Shown: positions 7,259 through 13,411 of the stretch, piece by piece
How the letters are laid out: every line of letters starts with the position of its first letter
Numbering within the stretch: position 1 is the stretch's first letter
Assembly: GCA_020048595.1 (NCBI GenBank)
Contig: JAIFMH010000358.1
Coordinates: 1 to 13,411, forward strand
Reading direction: 5' to 3'
From: Bacteroidota bacterium
GTDB taxonomy: Bacteria; Bacteroidota; Bacteroidia; Bacteroidales; UBA4417
Length of the DNA: 13,411 nt
Position numbers and translations under genes: made by a program
The notes under the pieces: model-generated
What the model saw: only the letters and a program-made list of their open reading frames with translations
The model's database searches: none
What the model was told of the DNA's origin: nothing

Positions 7259-7592
7259 ATGAGTATCATATAAATTTATTTTTTTAATATTTTAAATACT
7301 TTTAATTTACAGTTCTTATTGAGGATGTTCCATTAATATGTATTAAAAACGATTGATTCATCACAATAGTTTAAACTCCGATCCTTCTTAATTCAAGTAT
7401 CTGAATAATTGTTTCACCAAATTTACTTTTTGTTCAAACAGTATTTTGCCACAAGGATAGAAAGGAAGATCAGATTTGAAGCGTTTGACTCGAAAGAGGA
7501 GTAACCGGATAAGTATACATACCTTTTTTGATGCTATCCTTTGTGTCCGGATATATCGGAAGCGGTATCAGGCTGTTGTATTCACATTAGAG
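7259..7592. other. Intergenic region upstream of the MDR gene
   Basis: No gene seen. The right half contains an imperfect inverted repeat, with arms at 7450-7460 (CACAAGGATAG) and 7534-7545 (CTATCCTTTGTG) differing by one bulged base. The loop is about 73 bp and contains further short symmetries (CCGGATA, GTATAC). It lies downstream of the minus-strand small-protein gene, so it could be part of that gene's 3' end, but it is not a simple hairpin-plus-T-run terminator. Confidence 0.4.
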
Positions 7593-7817
7593 TCATAATT
7601 CTCCGTTGTGTTGTATCATATTCTTTCTACCCATTCTTCTTGCCTGGATATCATGTATCCGGTTTTTTACAAAACCAATAAAATGAATCGTGGCAATCGG
7701 TAGCAGCAGCAGCAGGATAATACTAAGTAAAGCAAGTTCTCCGTCGCTGGCATTGCCTGTGGCTGCCTGGCATTCGATTGAAGCAAAAATGACTGAAAAT
7801 AAAATGAACTTTTTCAT
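7593..7817 (-). CDS. Small secreted or membrane protein of unknown function
   Basis: A 74-residue protein with an N-terminal signal sequence (MKKFILFSVIFASIECQAA, probable cleavage near residue 19). A short polar stretch (TGNASDGELA) leads to one strong membrane helix (about 28-50, rich in Leu and Ile) and a basic tail (KNRIHDIQARRMGRKN). The processed protein would have its N-terminus outside and its basic tail in the cytoplasm. Length and layout resemble small single-pass proteins common in Bacteroidota, but I cannot name a family. A candidate promoter lies about 48 bp upstream. The ordered signal-plus-helix architecture and the promoter favour a real gene. Confidence 0.65.
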   Translation of the reverse strand: MKKFILFSVIFASIECQAATGNASDGELALLSIILLLLLPIATIHFIGFVKNRIHDIQARRMGRKNMIQHNGEL

Positions 7818-7864
7818 GAGCTGATGGATTCATTGAGTGAATTTTTTTCAAAATCATGGTATCA

Positions 7865-7872
7865 CAAATATA
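7865..7872 (-). promoter_or_regulatory. Candidate -7 element for the small membrane protein gene
   Basis: Read on the minus strand this is TATATTTG, matching the Bacteroidota -7 consensus TAnnTTTG. A TTTG word (plus-strand CAAA at 7897-7900) lies 24 bp further upstream, slightly wide for the usual -33 spacing. Transcription would start near 7857, giving a leader of about 40 nt before the ATG at 7817. Confidence 0.4.
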
Positions 7873-8010
7873 GCTCAATTATTTGATAATTAGGTGCAAA
7901 CATTGAAAAAAAATGACCATTAACGGGTATTTCACCGGCTCTTGTTAATGATTTGGCTCTGTATAAAATTTGAGATACTATCCTTACAATACTCAGGTAG
8001 TTATTAATTT

Positions 8011-8184
8011 ACCGCAAAGACGCAACGCAATAAGCTGCAGATTATCAACATATCAGGACGCAAAGACTTGATTCTATATGTTGTTGATAATGATCTAATT
8101 GGAGTTGTTGCTGGGCTATTGATCCTTCAAAACTTAATGGATTTGGGATGCAAATAGTTAAATTGAAAGAATAGCTTTTGCGGT
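8011..8184. repeat. Inverted-repeat-bounded non-coding segment, possible degenerate element
   Basis: The segment is bounded by ACCGCAAA (8011-8018) and its reverse complement TTTGCGGT (8177-8184). Inside, GACGCAA-type words recur (8020-8026; GGACGCAAAGAC at 8056-8067). A strong internal palindrome has 10-bp arms ATTATCAACA (8041-8050) and TGTTGATAAT (8082-8091), with further pairing inside them. Every frame is interrupted, so it does not code. CGCAAAG tracts of this kind are, from memory, frequent around small mobile or orphan genes in Bacteroidota. I see no target-site duplication, so calling it an element is tentative. Confidence 0.38.
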
Positions 8185-8220
8185 TTTAAAATACATTTAC
8201 TGCTCTGTAGCCTACAAATG

Positions 8221-8277
8221 ATGTAACAATTAACAATAATCATGTAACATTTCAGAAAGTGTGGAAATGTAATTTTG
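8221..8277 (+). promoter_or_regulatory. Promoter region of the PepSY-like gene with tandem ATGTAACA repeats
   Basis: TAATTTTG at 8270-8277 matches the Bacteroidota -7 consensus TAnnTTTG and would start transcription near 8284, about 34 nt before the ATG at 8318. A poor -33 candidate (TTTC, 8250-8253) is 16 bp upstream. Directly before it are two copies of ATGTAACA (8221-8228 and 8242-8249), exactly 21 bp apart, i.e. two helical turns. Tandem direct repeats beside a weak -33 box are typical of an activator-dependent promoter; the activator is unknown. Confidence 0.45.
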
Positions 8278-8317
8278 CCTCGTTATAATTTTTAAATAAC
8301 CCTAAAACACAAATAAA

Positions 8318-8734
8318 ATGAAAAAACTAATTTTAATGCTGGCATTTGCAGGTTTTCTAACAAGCTCATATGCCCAGATTCTGATGGTAAATGAAGTCCC
8401 CGCTGCTGTTACAAAAGCGTTTACCAAAAATCATTCAAAAATTGACTCCGTTGAATGGAGCAAAGCCGGTGATAATTACAAAGCTTCTTATGATGTAAAA
8501 AAGAAGAATATGGCCTTTACATACAATGCTAAAGGGAAGCTCATTATGACTGAAAAGCAAATTACACTTTCAGAACTTCCAACTCCGGTTCTGGCATATA
8601 TTAATGAAAATTATCAGGGAGGACCGATCAAAAAATCGCTCAAAGCAACCAATCCGGCTGGCAAAACAACCTATTCAGTAAGAGTAAAAGAACTGGATCT
8701 GGCCTTCGATTCGAAAGGAAATCCTGTACAGTAA
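8318..8734 (+). CDS. PepSY-like (DUF2874) periplasmic protein
   Basis: A 138-residue exported protein. A signal peptide (1-19, MKKLILMLAFAG...SSYAQ) is followed by two PepSY-like repeats. The first (about 26-80) has VPAAVTKAFTKNHSKIDSVEW and a strand-rich YDVKKKNMAFTYNAKGKL. The second (about 84-138) has LPTPVLAYINENYQGGPIKK and YSVRVKELDLAFDSKGNPV. The family is abundant in Bacteroidota, often linked to two-component systems or to envelope and metal stress, but no biochemical role is established for such single small members. It is monocistronic: it has its own promoter candidate (8270) and a strong terminator (8818). The family call rests on the repeated pattern of hydrophobic helix plus W/Y-containing strands. 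Confidence 0.85.
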   Translation: MKKLILMLAFAGFLTSSYAQILMVNEVPAAVTKAFTKNHSKIDSVEWSKAGDNYKASYDVKKKNMAFTYNAKGKLIMTEKQITLSELPTPVLAYINENYQGGPIKKSLKATNPAGKTTYSVRVKELDLAFDSKGNPVQ

Positions 8735-8817
8735 GCCTTGTTTTAAAAGTGCGTTATCACAAAAAGATATGGATTCTATCACATGAATTTATGACTTAGC
8801 ACGATCTTTCAAATTTT

Positions 8818-8857
8818 AGCCCTGCTGCCTTAATAAGCCGGCAGGGCTTATTTTTTT
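8818..8857 (+). terminator. Intrinsic terminator after the PepSY-like gene
   Basis: The stem arms AGCCCTGC (8818-8825) and GCAGGGCT (8841-8848) pair perfectly and extend inward imperfectly. A run of seven T residues (8851-8857) follows. It lies about 85 bp after the stop codon of the PepSY-like gene and before the next promoter, so it separates the two transcription units. Confidence 0.88.
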
Positions 8858-8940
8858 ATTAAAAATTTTTGGAAGGGAATTATACCTCCGCATGTAATTC
8901 TGCTTTTTATGTTCAAATATAGGACGAACCAAAATATTTG

Positions 8941-8948
8941 TAAATTTG
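8941..8948 (+). promoter_or_regulatory. Candidate -7 element for the nucleotide-sugar dehydrogenase gene
   Basis: TAAATTTG matches TAnnTTTG. Transcription would start near 8955, giving a leader of about 48 nt before the ATG at 9003. No clear TTTG -33 box is present at the right distance. This placement argues against a protein start inside 8946-9002. Confidence 0.4.
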
Positions 8949-9002
8949 ATTTATAATCCCCAAAAATATTTCTATTCCCATAGTATAAAATCAGCAGTCA
9001 AA

Positions 9003-10637
9003 ATGAGCGAAAATTATTCAATTAGTCCCAGCGGAGAAAAATTCCCTTTACCGAAATCTGAAGAGTATAAGGCTGAATTTGAAAGCCTTAAAAAACGTGT
9101 AGATCAGGAACGAGCCCTGAATCGTGAAATTGTAGTTGTGATGGGTGTCGGATTTGTCGGCGCAGTTATGGCAGCAATTGTAGCCGATACCGTTGACAAA
9201 GATGGAAATCCTTCGAAATTTGTAATCGGGATGCAACGTCCAAGTGTGCGGAGTTTCTGGAAAATTCCTATGCTCAATCGTGGCGTATCACCTGTAAAAG
9301 CTGAAGATCCTGAAGTTGAGCTGATCATTTCGCGTTGTGTTAACGTTAAAAAAACCTTATTGGCAACCTTTACATATGATGTTCTTAAGCTCGCTGATGT
9401 TGTAGTTGTGGATGTACAATGTGATTATATAAAAGAAGAATTGGGAAATGTGCGTAACGGAGAGGCTGAAATGGCTGCCCTGGAGTCTTCCCTGGGTGTT
9501 ATTGCTGAGCATATTCCTGCCAAAGCGCTTGTGTTGATCGAAACAACGGTTGCTCCCGGAACAACTGAACAGGTGGCTTATCCGCTGATGAAAAAGGTGT
9601 TTAAAAAACGGGGTATTGAATCCGATCCTTTGCTGGCACATAGTTATGAGCGGGTTATGCCTGGCCGGAATTATGTTGCCAGTATCCGCGATTTCTGGCG
9701 TGTATGCAGCGGAATAAATGAGGAAGCGAAAGTGAGGGTTGTTAAGTTTTTAACGGAGGTCCTAAATACGGACAAATTCCCGCTTACTGTAATGGATAGG
9801 CCTATTGAATCGGAAACGGCAAAAATTATTGAAAACAGTTACCGGGCTACTATTCTCGCTTTCCTCGACGAATGGAGTTTGTACTCCGAACGCAATGGAG
9901 TGGATCTGGTGAAAGTTATAAAAGCTATTAAAATGAGGCCAACACATAGTAATATTCTGTTCCCGGGACCTGGAATCGGTGGATATTGCCTTCCGAAGGA
10001 TGGAGGTCTGGGGGTTTGGGCCTATAAACATATACTTGGTTTTGAGGATGATATCTTCAAAATGACTCCAATGGCAATTGATATTAACGATACGCGTGGA
10101 TTGCATGTCGGGCAGCTTACACGTGATGCTTTACGAAACATGGGCCAGCCTATTGCTGCGGCTGATGTTCTGGTGCTGGGTGCAGCGTATCGCGAAGATG
10201 TTGGTGATACCCGTTACAGCGGTTCGGAGGTAGTAATACGGAAACTTGCCGAAATGGGTGCCGAAATCAGGGTGCATGATCCGTATGTTGAGCATTGGTG
10301 GGAGTTTGAACAACAGGATACGTACCCGGCTACAGGACAAAGCAAAGCAAGATTTTTCCGCAACCAGGAAAAACTCAAAGAAATTTATGTCGAGCAGGAT
10401 TTAAATAAAGCATTACATGGTGCCGAAGCTGTAATTTTAGCTGTGCCTCACGAAGCATACCTTAATCTGGATCCTGATGAAGTTGTAAAAATAATTGGTC
10501 AGCCTGTCGCTATTATCGATTGCTTTGGTATCCTTTCTGATGATAAGATACGGCGCTATTTTCAGCTGGGTTGCGAAGTTAAAGGACTCGGCCGCGGACA
10601 TATTCAACGCATAAAGGAAGAAATCAGGAAAGCTTAG
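9003..10637 (+). CDS. Nucleotide-sugar dehydrogenase (UDP-glucose/GDP-mannose dehydrogenase family)
   Basis: The 544-residue enzyme starts at ATG 9003; a TTG at 8946 in frame would add 19 residues but overlaps the likely promoter. The family oxidises the C6 hydroxyl of a sugar nucleotide to the carboxylate with two NAD. Visible features are a charged N-terminal extension (1-40), an NAD-binding Rossmann start VVVMGVGFVGAVMA (44-57), ETTVAPGT (180-187), ESETAKIIENSYRA (269-282) with the conserved Lys274, and GPGIGGYCLPKDGG (322-335) with the catalytic Cys329. A C-terminal UDP-binding domain follows (GAAYREDVGDTRYSGS, 393-408). It is about 100 residues longer than typical 430-450-residue members, from the N-terminal extension and an inserted WWEFEQQDTYPATGQSKARF stretch (432-451). 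It is cytoplasmic and would supply a uronic-type sugar for surface polysaccharide or glycan. The exact sugar is not deducible, and no glycan genes flank it. Confidence 0.9.
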   Translation: MSENYSISPSGEKFPLPKSEEYKAEFESLKKRVDQERALNREIVVVMGVGFVGAVMAAIVADTVDKDGNPSKFVIGMQRPSVRSFWKIPMLNRGVSPVKAEDPEVELIISRCVNVKKTLLATFTYDVLKLADVVVVDVQCDYIKEELGNVRNGEAEMAALESSLGVIAEHIPAKALVLIETTVAPGTTEQVAYPLMKKVFKKRGIESDPLLAHSYERVMPGRNYVASIRDFWRVCSGINEEAKVRVVKFLTEVLNTDKFPLTVMDRPIESETAKIIENSYRATILAFLDEWSLYSERNGVDLVKVIKAIKMRPTHSNILFPGPGIGGYCLPKDGGLGVWAYKHILGFEDDIFKMTPMAIDINDTRGLHVGQLTRDALRNMGQPIAAADVLVLGAAYREDVGDTRYSGSEVVIRKLAEMGAEIRVHDPYVEHWWEFEQQDTYPATGQSKARFFRNQEKLKEIYVEQDLNKALHGAEAVILAVPHEAYLNLDPDEVVKIIGQPVAIIDCFGILSDDKIRRYFQLGCEVKGLGRGHIQRIKEEIRKA

Positions 10638-10869
10638 TTCTCATTCTCAGGTAGTGTAACCTTTCTGTTTCAAAAATCATCAAACGAAGTTCATCGATAC
10701 CTTCAGCACACGATCAACTCATTACAAAAAATCATTTTCGGATTCTGGTTTTTAATTGGGGAGGTGCTGCTTGTGATCATTGATTTCGACTATTTTTACA
10801 AACTTTTAAACCCTTGCTTTCGGGCTGTTAATCCTGATCACCTGTCATAAAAACTTTAATCTGATTTAT

Positions 10870-11754
10870 ATGAAAAAACTGATCATTCTAATTTCCATGC
10901 TTACCATTTCATCTTTTGCGTTTGCCCAGATATCTCGGGGAACGGTAAAAGAAAGCCTGACTCTCGACAGTAAAATCCTTGGCCAAAAGGTAAAATACAC
11001 CATCTACCTGCCTTTCGATTATGCGACATCCGACCGCTATTATCCTGTAACATACTTATTGCATGGCTATTCCGATAACGATATGGGCTGGATGCAGTTT
11101 GGCGAAGCCAACCTGATTGCCGATGAGTGTATCAACAACCGTGAAATTCCGCCTATGATCATTGCAATGCCTGATGGAGGAGTTTCGTTTTACATCAATA
11201 ATTTTGATAACTCGGTGCGATACGAAGATTTCTTTATCCAGGAATTTATGCCATTTATTGAGAAAACGTATCGCATCCGTGCCGAGAAACGATTCCGTGG
11301 CATCGCAGGACTTTCGATGGGCGGTTTTGGTACAATGAATTTTGCGCTTAAATATCCTGATAAGTTTGCTGCCTGCGTTGCTTTTAGCGCAGCATTATTT
11401 TCGGAGGAAAGCGTAATGGCAACCGACGAAAAAGGCTGGGGCTGGGTTTATGGTTCCATTTATGGGCCTTACAAAGAAGGATCAGCACGCCTTACCGATC
11501 ATTACCGCAATAACAATCCTTTCGATGTATCGAAAACAAAGGGAAAAGATGCATATAACAATCTCCGTATTATGATAGATTGCGGCGATGATGATTTCCT
11601 TACCGACGATAATTGCCGACTGCATATTCATTTCAATAAACTAGGAATCAAGCACGAATTCCGCATGCGGGATGGTGCTCATACATGGACTTACTGGCGT
11701 ACTGGTTTACCCGCAGCTCTCAAATTTATTGGTGAAAGTTTTCATCAGATTTAG
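10870..11754 (+). CDS. Secreted CE1-type esterase (feruloyl esterase/esterase D-like alpha/beta hydrolase)
   Basis: The 294-residue protein has a signal peptide (1-19, ...SSFAFAQ) and one alpha/beta-hydrolase domain of the carbohydrate esterase 1/putative esterase type. The order is strand and oxyanion region YYPVTYLLHGYSDND (57-71), nucleophile elbow AGLSMGGFG with Ser149, acid near CGDDDFL (Asp240-242), and catalytic His271 in DGAHTW. Length suits a single-domain CE1 enzyme. CE1 members deacylate plant polysaccharides (acetylxylan, feruloylated arabinose side chains) or hydrolyse other esters. With arabinofuranosidases in the same window, a feruloyl or acetyl esterase role on arabinoxylan or pectin is attractive. 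It sits 7 kb from them and is not in their operon, so the link is weak. It may have its own promoter in 10638-10869, though no TAnnTTTG motif was seen there. Confidence 0.88.
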   Translation: MKKLIILISMLTISSFAFAQISRGTVKESLTLDSKILGQKVKYTIYLPFDYATSDRYYPVTYLLHGYSDNDMGWMQFGEANLIADECINNREIPPMIIAMPDGGVSFYINNFDNSVRYEDFFIQEFMPFIEKTYRIRAEKRFRGIAGLSMGGFGTMNFALKYPDKFAACVAFSAALFSEESVMATDEKGWGWVYGSIYGPYKEGSARLTDHYRNNNPFDVSKTKGKDAYNNLRIMIDCGDDDFLTDDNCRLHIHFNKLGIKHEFRMRDGAHTWTYWRTGLPAALKFIGESFHQI

Positions 11755-11815
11755 TCAAATTAGAGCATAGTTTTTAAAATTGTATTTCGCGATTTTTTGA
11801 TAGATTAGTTTAAAT

Positions 11816-13360
11816 CTAGCCTTGATTTCCTTGATTAGTATATGCGTTCATTCGGAGTTGCAGCATTTCTGATAAGGGTGTTTTACGCAAAAGCGATTCG
11901 ACCCAGGCGGTAAAATCGAATATTCTCAGAATTTGTTTTTCGAAAACATCCTGGTTAATTTCATCAAACTCTTTTAATGTCTTTTCCAGGAGATGTTCCC
12001 TTTTTTTTAAAACAGTTGGTATTGGTTTGCTTAAGAATTTAAAAAGAAAACTTTCAATTTTATAATCTTTTGCAGTATCCATCAGGTCTCGTTTCATCGA
12101 TCGGATTTCGTATTTGATAAGGTCAAAATCCCCTAATTTGAACAAAATCATCAGGTTTACCAATCGGATGGTTCTGTATAGAGGAAGATAATAATAGTTT
12201 TTTCCACGAAGTATGATCTGGTTCAGGAATTTATGCGCCTTTTGGTATTCCGAATTTCCAAAATAAACCAACGAAGTATACAGGCAAAGTTCGGCCTGCC
12301 GGGCTCTGTTCAGTGTAAAAAGCTTATCATACAAAGTGTCGTTATAATTCGCCATCAGTTTAATGGATGAGGCATAATCACCGCGATCGAGAAAAGGGAA
12401 CAACTCATATAGAAAAGTTATACACGTGAGGTTTATTCTGAAAGTAGCTGATTGAATATCTATTGCTTTTAGTTGGGTGATAAAATAACTCATTCCTTCG
12501 TAGTTATGAATGCCTCTCAGGCTTTCGAGTACACCTTCGAGCGTATGCAGGTAATATATAGGCGGATTACTCCACAAATGCTTGTTTGCTTCAAACAGGT
12601 TGTTGAGTTCGATGTACGAATTAAGTGCTGACTTATAGTCGCCAACGCTGATCAGGTAGTTGGATTGAAAAAGCTGATGCAGTTTACTGATTTCAAAGTT
12701 GTCGAGGTTCTGTGAAGCAACAATACTGATTTCGCTAAACACCAGATCGTTCAGCTCATCTTTTTGCTTTTGCGATCTGGCATGGCCTTTATACACAATC
12801 CGGTGTTTCAGATTTTCAAAAAGTGAAGATTGTTCATTTATCTTCCGCACATACTTTAACGCTTCGTTTAGCCTGAATTGCTTTTTCAACAGCGTTTTTT
12901 CGCTCAGGTTAGGGAAATTAAGTGCCAGCAGGTAATCTAGTTCAAGGCGTTCAGCCAGAAGCAAAGCATAATAGTTCTCGTACTTTTCGGCTTGTTCAAT
13001 AATATCTTTGAGCAGTTCGAAGCACTCGTCAAACAAGGATTTTTCGTAAAGGATTTTAGCTTTCAGTATCTTATTGAACAGAAAATAGAAACTATCCTGC
13101 TCTTTCTTTAATTCCAGCATCGAATCAAGCAATAATTCATAGAGGTATTTAACAGTGGTTTCTACCGAAGCGCCGGGCCGGGCTTTAAGGAATTCGGACA
13201 ACAGGACAGCAGTAGGCTGTTCCCTGTTTTTCTCGATGATATCGTACAACAGGATGTAATCCGATTTTGATTTGTTGCGCAACGACCGGATCCTGAAAGC
13301 CTTTTTCTCGGCCAGCGACAAGGAATGAGTCAACAGAACAAGAGACTGGAGTTTTGACAT
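11816..13360 (-). CDS. Helical-repeat (TPR-like) cytoplasmic protein of unknown function
   Basis: The 514-residue protein is almost wholly alpha-helical, with no signal peptide or membrane segment. An N-terminal block (1-95) with LSLAEKKAFRIRSLRNKSKSDYILLYDIIEK and VETTVKYLYELLLDSMLEL resembles the conserved start (S-KSEKR-F, then lone helices) of a widespread Bacteroidota protein group lacking a known function. The rest (about 96-450) is a series of paired helices with TPR-like phasing, for example ISVGDYKSALNSYIELNNLF and YFGNSEYQKAHKFLNQIIL, which suggests a protein-binding scaffold. The C-terminal 60 residues (EFDEINQDVFEKQILRIFDFTAWVESLL) form a final conserved helix block. It is convergent with the esterase gene, 61 bp apart. 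No motif supports an enzymatic role. Confidence 0.72.
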   Translation of the reverse strand: MSKLQSLVLLTHSLSLAEKKAFRIRSLRNKSKSDYILLYDIIEKNREQPTAVLLSEFLKARPGASVETTVKYLYELLLDSMLELKKEQDSFYFLFNKILKAKILYEKSLFDECFELLKDIIEQAEKYENYYALLLAERLELDYLLALNFPNLSEKTLLKKQFRLNEALKYVRKINEQSSLFENLKHRIVYKGHARSQKQKDELNDLVFSEISIVASQNLDNFEISKLHQLFQSNYLISVGDYKSALNSYIELNNLFEANKHLWSNPPIYYLHTLEGVLESLRGIHNYEGMSYFITQLKAIDIQSATFRINLTCITFLYELFPFLDRGDYASSIKLMANYNDTLYDKLFTLNRARQAELCLYTSLVYFGNSEYQKAHKFLNQIILRGKNYYYLPLYRTIRLVNLMILFKLGDFDLIKYEIRSMKRDLMDTAKDYKIESFLFKFLSKPIPTVLKKREHLLEKTLKEFDEINQDVFEKQILRIFDFTAWVESLLRKTPLSEMLQLRMNAYTNQGNQG

Positions 13361-13411
13361 CTGGCTTATGTTTTAAATTTCATAACGAGGTTAGTTTGTT
13401 CTTTTGTGAGT

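Larger units (their letters stand above)
7818..8317. other. Divergent intergenic region between the small membrane protein and the PepSY-like gene
   Basis: This 500-bp region separates divergent genes and holds no open reading frame of note. It contains the minus-strand promoter candidate near 7865, a 174-bp repeat-bounded segment (8011-8184) and the promoter zone of the PepSY-like gene (8221-8277). Confidence 0.6.

Noticed and set aside
7450..7545. Intrinsic terminator for the small membrane protein gene
   Set aside because: The loop is too long and there is no T-run on the minus strand after the stem.
8946..9002. N-terminal extension of the nucleotide-sugar dehydrogenase from a TTG start
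   Set aside because: The TTG overlaps the TAAATTTG promoter element; the ATG at 9003 gives a sensible leader and start.
1..13411. CRISPR arrays, tRNA or rRNA genes, transposases, phage genes
   Set aside because: Reading both strands showed no regular spaced repeats, cloverleaf-like sequences or recombinase motifs.

Overview
This window looks like a Bacteroidota chromosome, probably from a Bacteroidales-type polysaccharide degrader; I cannot place it more finely. The evidence is moderately AT-rich DNA, weak or absent Shine-Dalgarno sequences, several TAnnTTTG (-7 type) promoter motifs, and typical families: a Nudix-type AraR regulator, secreted GH51 and GH127 arabinofuranosidases, a PepSY-like periplasmic protein and a long helical-repeat protein.

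Left region (1-3591, minus strand) is an L-arabinose/arabinan module, read right to left: a Nudix/winged-helix regulator resembling Bacteroides AraR, a secreted GH51 alpha-L-arabinofuranosidase, and a secreted GH127 (DUF1680) beta-L-arabinofuranosidase cut by the window edge. The GH51 gene is broken. An out-of-frame deletion, estimated at 20-25 codons, removes a conserved active-site strand and puts the acid/base Glu and the nucleophile Glu in two different reading frames. A gene-poor, very AT-rich stretch of about 1 kb (3592-4636) lies upstream of araR and carries two 21-bp palindromic sites of the same 7-7-7 design, 54 bp apart centre to centre.

Middle region (4637-6007, minus strand) is a tight three-gene operon: a 62-residue lipoprotein, an ECF sigma factor, and a predicted four-helix inner-membrane protein that may be its anti-sigma factor. 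The genes overlap by 4 and 8 bp. Next come a zinc-independent quinone-oxidoreductase-like MDR enzyme (6275-7258) and a small secreted or membrane protein (7593-7817), both on the minus strand.

Right region (8011 onward). A 175-bp non-coding segment bounded by short inverted repeats is followed on the plus strand by a PepSY-like periplasmic protein with its own promoter and a strong terminator, a 544-residue nucleotide-sugar dehydrogenase, and a secreted CE1-type esterase. A convergent 514-residue helical-repeat protein of unknown function closes the window.

The arabinofuranosidases, AraR and possibly the esterase fit the degradation of arabinose-bearing plant polysaccharide. The remaining genes look like ordinary chromosomal neighbours. 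I see no tRNA, rRNA, CRISPR array or transposase.
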